This document shows positions 7,083 to 15,101 of a DNA stretch of 20,077 nucleotides, in pieces. Numbering within the stretch: the first letter of the stretch is position 1; each line of letters opens with the position of its first letter. The notes under the pieces were generated by a model. The model was not told the DNA's origin and searched no databases. It was given only the letters and a program-made list of their open reading frames with translations. The position numbers and the translations under genes were made by a program. This DNA comes from a virus. The stretch spans positions 1-20,077 of the IMG/VR virus record IMGVR_UViG_3300010150_000259; one strand, 5' to 3'.

Positions 7083-7295
7083 TCAGTCCTCGTAGATCAG
7101 ACATTCAGGTTCTGATGGGTTCTGGTCACAGAACATTTCCAAGGGACTAGGATCGTGAGGATCATTAGGATGTCCTTCCTGCCACAGTAGAAGATCGTTC
7201 AGTTCAGATGTGAGGTGACGCTTACGTTGTGCAGAGCACTCAGTACCGTTTAGTTCTTCTACGTCTTTGTTGATATGAGTTGTGATATCTTTCAT
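7083..7295 (-). CDS. cp12: CP12-like Calvin cycle inhibitor (70 aa)
   Basis: The C-terminus 'LEMFCDQNPSEPECLIYED' matches the CP12 tail 'YCEENPEALECLIYDD', with the paired cysteines C56 and C65 separated by eight residues as in the family. CP12 is a small disordered redox protein that binds glyceraldehyde-3-phosphate dehydrogenase and phosphoribulokinase and shuts down the Calvin cycle when oxidised. Cyanophages are known to carry cp12 to divert host carbon flow toward the pentose phosphate pathway. The length fits. The canonical AWDxVEEL core of cellular CP12 is not seen; 'ELNDLLLWQ' lies in its place. It starts 24 nt downstream of the hub gene stop, with AATAAATA in between. Confidence 0.88.
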   Translation of the reverse strand: MKDITTHINKDVEELNGTECSAQRKRHLTSELNDLLLWQEGHPNDPHDPSPLEMFCDQNPSEPECLIYED

Positions 7296-7319
7296 CGTAA
7301 TACTTTAATTAGTATGGGA

Positions 7320-8693
7320 CTATTTATTATAGGCTGGTAATGAATCTCTGCATAAAAACAGTTCTGTGGTCATTCCTGTGTTAGAATACACATGTTTGAC
7401 CCCTTTTACGAGGTATTTGCCCGAAAACATACGATCTTTTGGTAGTTTATTCTTATTCTTCTGTTGAGATGTAGGTATCTTCACCTTAATTACAGCACCT
7501 GCGAACATTCTGGTGTTTCCTGGTACCTTAATTGTTAGCGTATGCGTATTTAATAGGTACCAACGTTGAGATGCATATGATGAAGCATTAAGAATACTTG
7601 CACTCTCTTCCTCTGCACCACCATCCATATTGTTTGAATCCTGCTGTGTCATCTTAGGCAGAATTTTCATTCTGGATCTAGTTGGGTGTAGATCAAGAAA
7701 TTCTTCGATTGCTTCGAGATCGTATGGAAACTCTTTCTCTAAGGTTGATGCTTTCTTGAACAGTTGTAGGATTTGTGATACCACAGGACCCATTACAGTG
7801 CCTTCTGGACCTTCTGTATCGGTAGATGCACCTGAGGTGGGCAATGAACTCATTGTAGGCGCTGCCATCACAACACCAAAGGTTGTTGTTTTATAGATAC
7901 CATTCCTAAGTTTTTCTAATTGATTAGCACGATCAGGATATTTGATACTCTCAATCCTATTCATATCTGCTACGGGATCATTACCATTCACATTCTTCTG
8001 ACCATAGATGAATTCATTAATGGAATCCTGCTCACATAGCATATCAATCGATGCAAAATTATATCCATGCTTATTCTGCCAGAACAAAAATCCTGCTTGC
8101 TTCTTAGAAGTTCCTTTCTTGCCAGTCTTACTATTCCTACCTTTACCTACTCTGGAAACTTTATCAGTTAGATATGATATAGCATCAACAGGTCTCCAAT
8201 TAGGGCAGATCACATTCATAGGAGTGTGTGACTCAACAAAGATCTCTTTGTTAGGTATCTTTAAATGCTTCTTCAACATCGCCTGAACAAGATCTTGTTT
8301 TCCATTCTTCACACCAAACATACCGAATGCACGGTTTGCTTCATTGAAGTACATCTGCTCTGGTGCAAAATGTAGGATATACATCTTTGCTCTTTCTGAT
8401 TTCAGAACAGAACCAATCTTATACATCTTGAAGGTTGCTTTACATCTACCTTCCTTCCTTCCCTCTTCCTGACCAGCGAACGTGGAGAATTCAATATCCA
8501 GCATCTCAGTACCATACAATCTGGTATCTAAATCTGTGGAATCCAGAATACCAACATCCAATCGAATGAATGGCGAATCAATCGATTCAAACCAAACAAA
8601 TTCACTAATGATACTTTTGATGTCAAGAGGTTCATTATTACCACGTACATGTAAATCTGCTTTGGTTAGTTTATAAGACTTGGTGTCTGCCAT
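7320..8693 (-). CDS. putative baseplate hub protein, gp27-like (457 aa)
   Basis: Sequence identity to T4 gp27 is not obvious, but the layout fits a hub protein. The N-terminal beta-rich domain has 'FVWFESIDSPFIRLDVGILDSTDLDTRL' and 'GTEMLDIEF' (extended target-fit pattern seen in phage hub proteins). The C-terminal domain ends with 'FSGKYLVKGVKHVYS...TTELFLCRDSL', which matches the 'G.Y.V..v.H.....Y.T.l.l.RD' ending of gp27/Mu gp44-type hubs. Position also fits: it follows the two giant tail proteins, with only the metabolic insert separating it from gp5, its expected partner. Its start overlaps the preceding stop (TAATG). It could instead be another tail-tip protein. Confidence 0.6.
   Translation of the reverse strand: MADTKSYKLTKADLHVRGNNEPLDIKSIISEFVWFESIDSPFIRLDVGILDSTDLDTRLYGTEMLDIEFSTFAGQEEGRKEGRCKATFKMYKIGSVLKSERAKMYILHFAPEQMYFNEANRAFGMFGVKNGKQDLVQAMLKKHLKIPNKEIFVESHTPMNVICPNWRPVDAISYLTDKVSRVGKGRNSKTGKKGTSKKQAGFLFWQNKHGYNFASIDMLCEQDSINEFIYGQKNVNGNDPVADMNRIESIKYPDRANQLEKLRNGIYKTTTFGVVMAAPTMSSLPTSGASTDTEGPEGTVMGPVVSQILQLFKKASTLEKEFPYDLEAIEEFLDLHPTRSRMKILPKMTQQDSNNMDGGAEEESASILNASSYASQRWYLLNTHTLTIKVPGNTRMFAGAVIKVKIPTSQQKNKNKLPKDRMFSGKYLVKGVKHVYSNTGMTTELFLCRDSLPAYNK
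7321..7328 (-). promoter_or_regulatory. late promoter-like AATAAATA upstream of cp12
   Basis: Minus-strand AATAAATA at the very end of the hub gene, 25 nt before the cp12 ATG. It differs from TATAAATA at one base and has the same spacing to the gene as the other late elements here. Because it also encodes the hub C-terminus it could be chance. Confidence 0.35.
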
Positions 8694-11600
8694 TACGCTA
8701 TGCTAACAGGTGAGTTAAAGATATCCGATGTAATCCCAAACCTAGGTCTGGCATAATCATTTGCTGGTATTATATAGGGTTCACTACTGCCACCACCACC
8801 TGATGGAGCAGCAGCAGCAACTTCGTCACCACCACCACCCTGAGGAGGTAAGGTGGCAGCAGAAGGACCAGCACCCTCTTTTGCTTCTGCTGCTGCATCA
8901 TCTTCCTTCTTCTGCATTCCTGCTAGAAGATCTGCACCAAATGTTTTATCACTAGCAGAAATACCACCATCATCATCCATTGCTGATGCATCCGTAGCAT
9001 ACTTCTGCAACATACTCAACTTACTGGCAATATTATCCTTTACACTTTCAACAGTGGGTTTCTTTTGTCCTCCATCACCTGTTGATGGTTCAGTTGCACT
9101 CAAAGTATCTGCTGATGTGCCCTGTGAAGTAGCACTCACACCATCATGAGCACCCCAACCCATACCATCAAAGATCTTTTGTTTACCATCCTTCATGACG
9201 ATATCACCAGTCTGATATTTCTTATTAGGATCAAACTTAGGAATACCACCTTTCTTCACTTGCTTCAATGCTGTCATGATCTTGTCAGGAGTCATTGCAC
9301 TGCTTTGACCTGGATAATGGAACTTACCATCCATATTAGGTAGTGACGCAAACTCCTGAGATAATCCTTGCATGAATTCTCTATCAGTCATCTTACCCGC
9401 TAACCAGGATTCTGCTCCACGCGCTTTTAAGTTTGCCTCAATAATAATCTTATCTTGATTAGCAGCATTGTATAGATCTTTATCTGGATCTAAACCTGCC
9501 TTTCTTGCTCGTTCAGCAAGGAAACGTGGAAGTTGTTGATACTTACCTACTGCACCTGATGCCTGACCAATAACCTGAGAAATGGTCATCTTAGTAGCAC
9601 CTGGAAGAGTGGTACTAGGATACATCGCTTCATAATTACCACCAGATTCTTTACCAGCAACCAGATTCAACAACGGTGCCCATTTACCACCCGAAGAGAA
9701 TCCATCCATGGCACTAGCATCTGATGCATAGTTTCCTAACATCCCAGCGGATTTCCCAAAGAAATCCATAATTGCACCAGTGGACTTATATTGTGCCTCT
9801 TGCTGTGTTTCACCCGCCCCAGGAGACGCGCTAGGACTGCCTGAGGGCGTTGTAGTTGAACCATTGGGACTAGACACAGTTGTCTTTGCTCCCTTGATTG
9901 GTGCTACGGATCCTGATGACTCTGCCACGGTGGAATCACCACCCATAAATCCTCTCGCCTTAGCGCGAATGATGTTACCACCAGAACCTTTTTCTCCATC
10001 CTTAGTAAGGTGCCAGAGATCCCAACGTGCTCCATCACCACCCCACGCCGTAGGACCATAGTTATCATTGCGAGGAAGTAAACCATCTTTACCAGACGCT
10101 GCCTCCGCATGAGTCATCACATTCTTGACATTAATATCATTAGGAGACCACCCTCTGTTCTTTGCAATATTAGCAATCTCTTTGGACATTGAAGTGACTT
10201 GATCATCACTAGGCCAACGATAATTACCTGCCCCACCTGACATCGCAGCGAGAGACAATCCAATACCTGTACTATTTCTTAAATATGTGTGTGCAACACC
10301 ACCTCTTTGATCATAGGGGTGTGCTCGATATACACTACCATCACCTTGAATGATACCGTGGTACTTACCTTTCTGTTTGAAGTTACCACCACCAGCGGTC
10401 CAGTGCAAGAACATCTTGCCACCTTTCGCCATTCTATCCATTCCAGCAAGACGATTCTCTTCCTGAGAACCATCACGACGGTGATTCTTTGTACCTGATA
10501 ACTTACCACCCTTAGCAAATGCAGGGAGTCCATATCCACCCGCTTTCGCCTGCTGCATTCTCATGTTAGTCAGACCATTGCCACCCCTAGTTGCAGGAGT
10601 ATCGAATGGTACAACGAATGCATCACCACCACCAGAACGTTTACCTACCCATTCAGTACCATGACCGATGAATGAGGTTGACCTTCCACCATCAAGTGAT
10701 ACAGGATATCCAGATTGAGGACCGTTAATCCATCCACCACCTGATGCTTTACCAACTGGACCACCTACTGCTTTCTCTTCTAACCTTTCTATTTGTTCTT
10801 TGATGGGTTTATCTTTACCCAACATCTTCTGAATGAAGTTAAGACTTTCTAACTGCTTTGTTAGTTGCTTCTCAGTCTCTTCTTCACCCTTATCCTCCAC
10901 CATCGCATCGACACTTTCATTAGTAGGATCTTCATTAAATCCACCAGCAACTGCAACTGCTGCGGTACCTGCTAAGAATGCTCCTGCTACCCAAAGACCT
11001 CTACCTTTAACAAAGGCAAACAGTCCTTTCATTAATGAAGTAGTAGTAGTGAATAATGTGGTAATAAAAGAAGTAAGACCTTTAACTAATCCACCCCCTT
11101 TCGCTAGTTTAAAGAATAAACCAAGACCTAGTTTTGCTACGGCAGCAGGAGCAAATATGAGTCCCAGTGCTGTAATAAATTTGATAATACCAAATACACC
11201 ACCCAAACTTAGTGGGTTCTCTAAAAATTCTACGAGACCGTTAAGTCCCATCTTAACTAATGCACCATAGGTTTCGATAAGAAACTTACCAATAGATTGT
11301 ATTGCCTCGAACAGTTTCTTTACTTTTTTGGTGTTCGCTGGATCACCCAACCAATCCATCAATCCATAAAGGAGCATTGATTTGAAGATACCCCCAAACA
11401 GTGAAGCAAGACCTTTAAAGAATCCTAGTGACTTAGCAGCAATTGCTTTACTCTTCTCACCAATAGAACTCCTCTTACCTTTACCTTCTTGCTTATTTTC
11501 TGCCTTCTTATCTTGTTCTAACCCTTCTGCTTTCTTATCTTTACGTTTCTGATCTTTGAGAAGTTTCTTCTCATCTGCCATCGCATCTCTACGTTGATCA

Positions 11601-11845
11601 ATCAACCCTTGCTGCAACGAAAGAGTTTGTGAATAAAAATTCTTGAATGAGGCACTCATATCCTCAACTAAAATAGCAATACTATTGGTAGTCGCACCAA
11701 GACTGTTGACTGCTTTGATATTTTTAACAAAACCCACTGTTGGTGAAGTGATTGTCTTATCACCAATCTTCACAGTAATTCCACCCTTACCAGTAGTGGA
11801 AGGAGGTGTTACATACTTATATAATCTTGCTTTGGTTTCTGCCAT
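8693..11845 (-). CDS. giant tail protein with amidase and GH104-like transglycosylase domains (1050 aa)
   Basis: Residues 55-125 are charged coiled-coil; 135-300 are hydrophobic helices including 'YGLMDWLGDPANTKKV' at 160-175, shared with the upstream paralogue. Residues 475-612 look like an Amidase_2/PGRP domain: 'FLHWTAGG' (H481), 'GVAHTY..N.TGIGLSLA' (H519), 'VMTHAEA' (H579) and 'RWDLW' (D609), giving a plausible zinc set H481/H579/D609. Residues 722-865 resemble lambda R endolysin (GH104): 'GKESGG' with E733, 'SGAVGKYQQLPRF', 'NQDK', 'EFASLPN..GKFHY'. A YASDASAMD-type motif recurs at 706 and 949. The protein ends in Gly/Ala-rich linkers and 'NDYARPRFGI'. It probably lies in or on the tail and cuts the cell wall at entry. 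It could also be the tape measure. Confidence 0.75.
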   Translation of the reverse strand: MAETKARLYKYVTPPSTTGKGGITVKIGDKTITSPTVGFVKNIKAVNSLGATTNSIAILVEDMSASFKNFYSQTLSLQQGLIDQRRDAMADEKKLLKDQKRKDKKAEGLEQDKKAENKQEGKGKRSSIGEKSKAIAAKSLGFFKGLASLFGGIFKSMLLYGLMDWLGDPANTKKVKKLFEAIQSIGKFLIETYGALVKMGLNGLVEFLENPLSLGGVFGIIKFITALGLIFAPAAVAKLGLGLFFKLAKGGGLVKGLTSFITTLFTTTTSLMKGLFAFVKGRGLWVAGAFLAGTAAVAVAGGFNEDPTNESVDAMVEDKGEEETEKQLTKQLESLNFIQKMLGKDKPIKEQIERLEEKAVGGPVGKASGGGWINGPQSGYPVSLDGGRSTSFIGHGTEWVGKRSGGGDAFVVPFDTPATRGGNGLTNMRMQQAKAGGYGLPAFAKGGKLSGTKNHRRDGSQEENRLAGMDRMAKGGKMFLHWTAGGGNFKQKGKYHGIIQGDGSVYRAHPYDQRGGVAHTYLRNSTGIGLSLAAMSGGAGNYRWPSDDQVTSMSKEIANIAKNRGWSPNDINVKNVMTHAEAASGKDGLLPRNDNYGPTAWGGDGARWDLWHLTKDGEKGSGGNIIRAKARGFMGGDSTVAESSGSVAPIKGAKTTVSSPNGSTTTPSGSPSASPGAGETQQEAQYKSTGAIMDFFGKSAGMLGNYASDASAMDGFSSGGKWAPLLNLVAGKESGGNYEAMYPSTTLPGATKMTISQVIGQASGAVGKYQQLPRFLAERARKAGLDPDKDLYNAANQDKIIIEANLKARGAESWLAGKMTDREFMQGLSQEFASLPNMDGKFHYPGQSSAMTPDKIMTALKQVKKGGIPKFDPNKKYQTGDIVMKDGKQKIFDGMGWGAHDGVSATSQGTSADTLSATEPSTGDGGQKKPTVESVKDNIASKLSMLQKYATDASAMDDDGGISASDKTFGADLLAGMQKKEDDAAAEAKEGAGPSAATLPPQGGGGDEVAAAAPSGGGGSSEPYIIPANDYARPRFGITSDIFNSPVSIA

Positions 11846-14800
11846 TTACTTTGTAAGCAGGGGAGATGATGCGGGAGAAGAGTTACCACCACCGCCACCA
11901 GCATTGACTGTCTTAGTCTGGATAACTGGTTGCACGGCAATCATCATATCAGGTTTAGCGGGTTGCTTATCTCTACGTACCTTTGCAGCAGATAGAGATT
12001 TTAATTTATCTACTTTTGTATTTATGCTAGAAGGTGCAGTGCTCTTAGACTTTGCTGCATCATTGATTTTGGTAGCATATGCAGCACCATCAGCAACAGG
12101 TCCTATACCATTCAACGGTGTCTTTGGCATACTTGTGGATGTTGGTATAGGACTTGGTGGCATTCCTGAACCATCCATTGCTGATGCATCTGATGCATAC
12201 TGCCCTAACATACCAACAGATTTCTTAAAGAAATCTACAATACTACCAGTTGATTTGTATTCTTCCTTCTTTGCTTCTGTGGTACCACTACCACTGTTGT
12301 CACCTGTTTTAGCAGTAGATCCACCACCACCTGTGTTACCACCACCAGCATCGCCAGATGCAACATAAGATCCAGCACCATCCTTACTACCAGAACCACT
12401 CAGATTCTCCCAGTGCCATGCTTCATGTCCATCAGGATTGTCTGTTTCATATCCTGGTATCTGACCAAAACCAAATTTGCCTGCATTCTTCCTTAACCAT
12501 TTATATGATGCATTAGTGTACCAAAGGTCAACTGCTTTACCTAAACCATGATTAGATGTTCCTGGATATGCAGCAGTACCAGGTCCTAATTGATCATAAA
12601 GTTGCTTCTGCTTATCATATGTTCTATATGATGAGTTGATTCTAAAATGAGTTCCCATCTTGAATCCAGACTCTGATGCTGATTGCATCATTGCCTTGAA
12701 CTGTGGTGCAATTCCCTTAGCAAGTTTATGACCACTACCAATAGATACTAGATCTTCATCAGGTAGTTGTCCATTGACAGTACCACCCTTAGCAAATTTA
12801 CCCCAATCGGAAACAGGTGTCTTTGCAGTATCTTTCCGTTTCAGAATAACAGGATCTACAAATCTCTTAGTTCCTTGGTTGTGTGCGCGAATAGCACCAC
12901 CCTTTGCCATCTCAGGAAGATCTGGTGGTTTGATCTCTGACGTACCATCACCATCATTCTCAGCGGCACCCATCAATGCCTCCATACCAGGCATTCCCTC
13001 CTTAGGATCACGTACAATCTTCCTTTTTGCAAAATCACCACCAATCGCCGCAGCAATTGGATCATCTATATCTTTCAGACCAGTCTTAGCAAGCAAACCA
13101 AGTAATTGCTCTGCTGCCCATTCACCAGCGAATCCACCAGCAGCACCAGTAACGAAACCAGGAACACCACCGAATGGAGCACCAATAGCAAAACCAGCAC
13201 TATATCCTAATAAACCACCTAATGCTTTCAGTATAGCGTTGATAGGTGACTCACCAAACACACCATAATCTAACAATGCCATGATAGAGGCAATCAGTGT
13301 ATCAATACCACCGATCTTCATGCTGGATTTCGCAGCACCAAGAAACTCTCGCATGGTCTTGAACCCAGGATTCTTAAATCCTGATTTTAAGAAACCCCAA
13401 ACAGATTTTCCTGCCTGCTTTACCTGTTGCCCTCTTGGTAACTCAGCAAACTCTTGAATCTTCTTTGCCTGAGGATTCTTTTCTAATACAGGTTTGATGA
13501 AGGCTTTAACTTTTGTAGTTACCTTTGCAGCAAGTGCCTTAGGATTCTTTGCCAGTTCGACAACATCACCAAGACTCTTCCCCGCTTTCTTACCAAAGTC
13601 CCAGATGCCTTGACCCATGCCCTTGACATTATCAATCAATCCAGCAGCACGAGCACCAAACCAATTGTTAAGTCTGCCTACCTGCTTTAATGCAAAACTA
13701 CCACCCTCTTTGAGTTTTGTCTTGGCAACAGCACCTGCATCGACAACACCACCCCAAAGATTTCTAAGAACACCAGTGACACCCTTGTTCTTTGCTGCTG
13801 CTTTTGTAAGTTTCTCACTACCCTCCTCAACAACATCAGTAGCAACACCAGTGGTAAGGCGTTGCGTTGCCGCTTTCTGACCCTGCGCCTGTTGGAACGG
13901 TGATACTGGTTTTGGTTTTACAGTAGGTACTGGTGGTTTCTTGAATAGACCATTGATCCTAGTTGCCGCTGCCCCAAACTTCTGAGTGATCTTACCGCGA
14001 AGAGCCTTTATCCTCCTAAGTCTCTTCGCTCTCTTCATATCTTTGAGACGTTGCTTAGCAGTTCTACCATCTCTGCCAGGTGTCTTACGTCTAATTTTGG
14101 GTCTTTTTGGTCCACATCCAGCGGTCTCAACAGCGTCTAGCGCCTTGCCCAGACCAAACATGAATTTGACATCACCTATCAACTTCCATGGCATTAGGAT
14201 GCGTGTTGCCAACTGAATCGAAGCGAGTCCCGCTAAGATTTTAAGGACGCCAAACATCTTATCGAGAGCACCCCCGATCATACCCTTGTCGGGGTCATGT
14301 CCAAATACGTCAGTTATGCCATCCAGAACCAAACCAACACCCATACGGGTGAAGAAGTTGGCAAATTTCCAAATAGCAGCAAAGAAACCTATTACTTTTG
14401 TTATCTTCTCTTTATTTTTTGGATCACCTATCCAATCCATCACACTCATTATGACGGGTATAGCAACTAACTTAACTAAACCACTAATGAGCAATGTCAT
14501 TGGTTTGAGTAGTTTCTTTAACCACCCAAACCTAGACTTTTTCTCTTTCTTACCTTCTTCTTCCCCTAACTTCTCTTCACCTTTCTCATTCAGAGTTTCT
14601 TGCTTCTTCTCTGCTAACTTATCTTGCTGTAAACCTTTCTTCCTACCAAGTGCATCACTCTTTGCTTCAATTATCTTCTTCCTATGTTCACTCTCTTCCG
14701 TTGATATATCTACCTCTTCTTGCAAGAATCCTACTGTGGACTCTTGATACATCTGGACTAATGTTTTAAACTCTGTAAGTTGTACACCAATATTTGTTAC

Positions 14801-14917
14801 AGCACCACCCATACGGTTTTGGGCAATGGTCATTTTTTTAAATACCTTGCCCAAATCATCAGAACCAGTATCTTGACTGGGACTGACCGTAATATATTTT
14901 CTTAGAGTTGCTGCCAT
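11846..14917 (-). CDS. giant tail protein with M15/VanY-type peptidase domain (1023 aa)
   Basis: Same build as its neighbour: 'RKYITVSPS' start, charged coiled-coil 55-130, hydrophobic helices 135-250 with 'VMDWIGDPKNKEKI' at 159-172, then long Lys/Ala-rich helices 270-530 and a glycine-rich hydrophobic patch at 565-610. Residues 750-840 form an M15B/VanY DD-carboxypeptidase-like domain: 'INSSYRTYDKQKQLYD', 'GTSNHGLGKAVDLWY' (H790, D797), 'EAWHWE' (catalytic E832, ligand H835). Near the end 'YKSTGSIVDFFKKSVGML' and 'YASDASAMDG' repeat those in the 1050-aa protein. The peptidase would cleave D-Ala-containing peptides of host murein. It follows the gp26 module, where long-tailed phages place the tape measure gene. 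Start overlaps the 59-aa ORF stop (TAATG). Confidence 0.75.
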   Translation of the reverse strand: MAATLRKYITVSPSQDTGSDDLGKVFKKMTIAQNRMGGAVTNIGVQLTEFKTLVQMYQESTVGFLQEEVDISTEESEHRKKIIEAKSDALGRKKGLQQDKLAEKKQETLNEKGEEKLGEEEGKKEKKSRFGWLKKLLKPMTLLISGLVKLVAIPVIMSVMDWIGDPKNKEKITKVIGFFAAIWKFANFFTRMGVGLVLDGITDVFGHDPDKGMIGGALDKMFGVLKILAGLASIQLATRILMPWKLIGDVKFMFGLGKALDAVETAGCGPKRPKIRRKTPGRDGRTAKQRLKDMKRAKRLRRIKALRGKITQKFGAAATRINGLFKKPPVPTVKPKPVSPFQQAQGQKAATQRLTTGVATDVVEEGSEKLTKAAAKNKGVTGVLRNLWGGVVDAGAVAKTKLKEGGSFALKQVGRLNNWFGARAAGLIDNVKGMGQGIWDFGKKAGKSLGDVVELAKNPKALAAKVTTKVKAFIKPVLEKNPQAKKIQEFAELPRGQQVKQAGKSVWGFLKSGFKNPGFKTMREFLGAAKSSMKIGGIDTLIASIMALLDYGVFGESPINAILKALGGLLGYSAGFAIGAPFGGVPGFVTGAAGGFAGEWAAEQLLGLLAKTGLKDIDDPIAAAIGGDFAKRKIVRDPKEGMPGMEALMGAAENDGDGTSEIKPPDLPEMAKGGAIRAHNQGTKRFVDPVILKRKDTAKTPVSDWGKFAKGGTVNGQLPDEDLVSIGSGHKLAKGIAPQFKAMMQSASESGFKMGTHFRINSSYRTYDKQKQLYDQLGPGTAAYPGTSNHGLGKAVDLWYTNASYKWLRKNAGKFGFGQIPGYETDNPDGHEAWHWENLSGSGSKDGAGSYVASGDAGGGNTGGGGSTAKTGDNSGSGTTEAKKEEYKSTGSIVDFFKKSVGMLGQYASDASAMDGSGMPPSPIPTSTSMPKTPLNGIGPVADGAAYATKINDAAKSKSTAPSSINTKVDKLKSLSAAKVRRDKQPAKPDMMIAVQPVIQTKTVNAGGGGGNSSPASSPLLTK

Positions 14918-15096
14918 TAGAGGGAGTTCTTCTGTTTAGATCTTTCTCGTTCTTCTTCTTGGAGGTATGCCAAGAGCAAGTTAGTATAAACTTCTCGTTC
15001 CCAAGGTATCATGGTTTCCAACTCAGCGAGTGAATACTTATGATGATGCATTAAGGCGAAGTTAGTCTTGTAATAATTTTCAAGACTACTATGCAT
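14917..15096 (-). CDS. 59-aa tail assembly chaperone-like ORF, candidate -1 frameshift extension of gp26
   Basis: Frame from ATG 15096 to TAA 14919-14917 (60 codons with stop), in the -1 frame relative to gp26. The peptide reads MHSSLENYYKTNFALMHHHK, then YSLAELETMIPWEREVYTNL, and ends in a charged Glu/Arg/Lys helix. The 'H.YSL.EL..M..WE' pattern resembles the downstream half of tail assembly chaperone pairs that sit just before the tape measure gene. There is no Shine-Dalgarno before this ATG, only 5 nt after the gp26 stop, so it is made either by reinitiation or by frameshift at 15108-15114. The fusion would have 295 residues: 232 from gp26, four linking (RIAL), then 59. Confidence 0.7.
   Translation of the reverse strand: MHSSLENYYKTNFALMHHHKYSLAELETMIPWEREVYTNLLLAYLQEEERERSKQKNSL
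15063..15088 (-). repeat. 8-bp perfect hairpin downstream of gp26 slippery site
   Basis: On the minus strand TAGTCTTG (15088-15081) and CAAGACTA (15070-15063) pair perfectly around a 10-nt AT-rich loop. It begins 19 nt after the U_UUU_UUC heptamer. A four-base stem (GCAT/ATGC) could form in the gap. It is a candidate frameshift stimulator, although the spacing is longer than the usual 5-9 nt. Confidence 0.5.
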
Positions 15097-15101
15097 CAGG
15101 G

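Noticed and set aside
11994-12032. CATAAATA octamer inside the 1023-aa gene as promoter for the 1050-aa gene
   Set aside because: It is about 170 nt upstream of the start, within coding sequence, and differs from the consensus; likely chance in AT-rich DNA.
11643-12368. 241-codon open frame on the plus strand
   Set aside because: It crosses the junction of the two giant tail genes on the opposite strand, and both of those have clear domains. Its composition is the antisense of their Lys/Ala/Gly-rich codons, with no recognisable motif.
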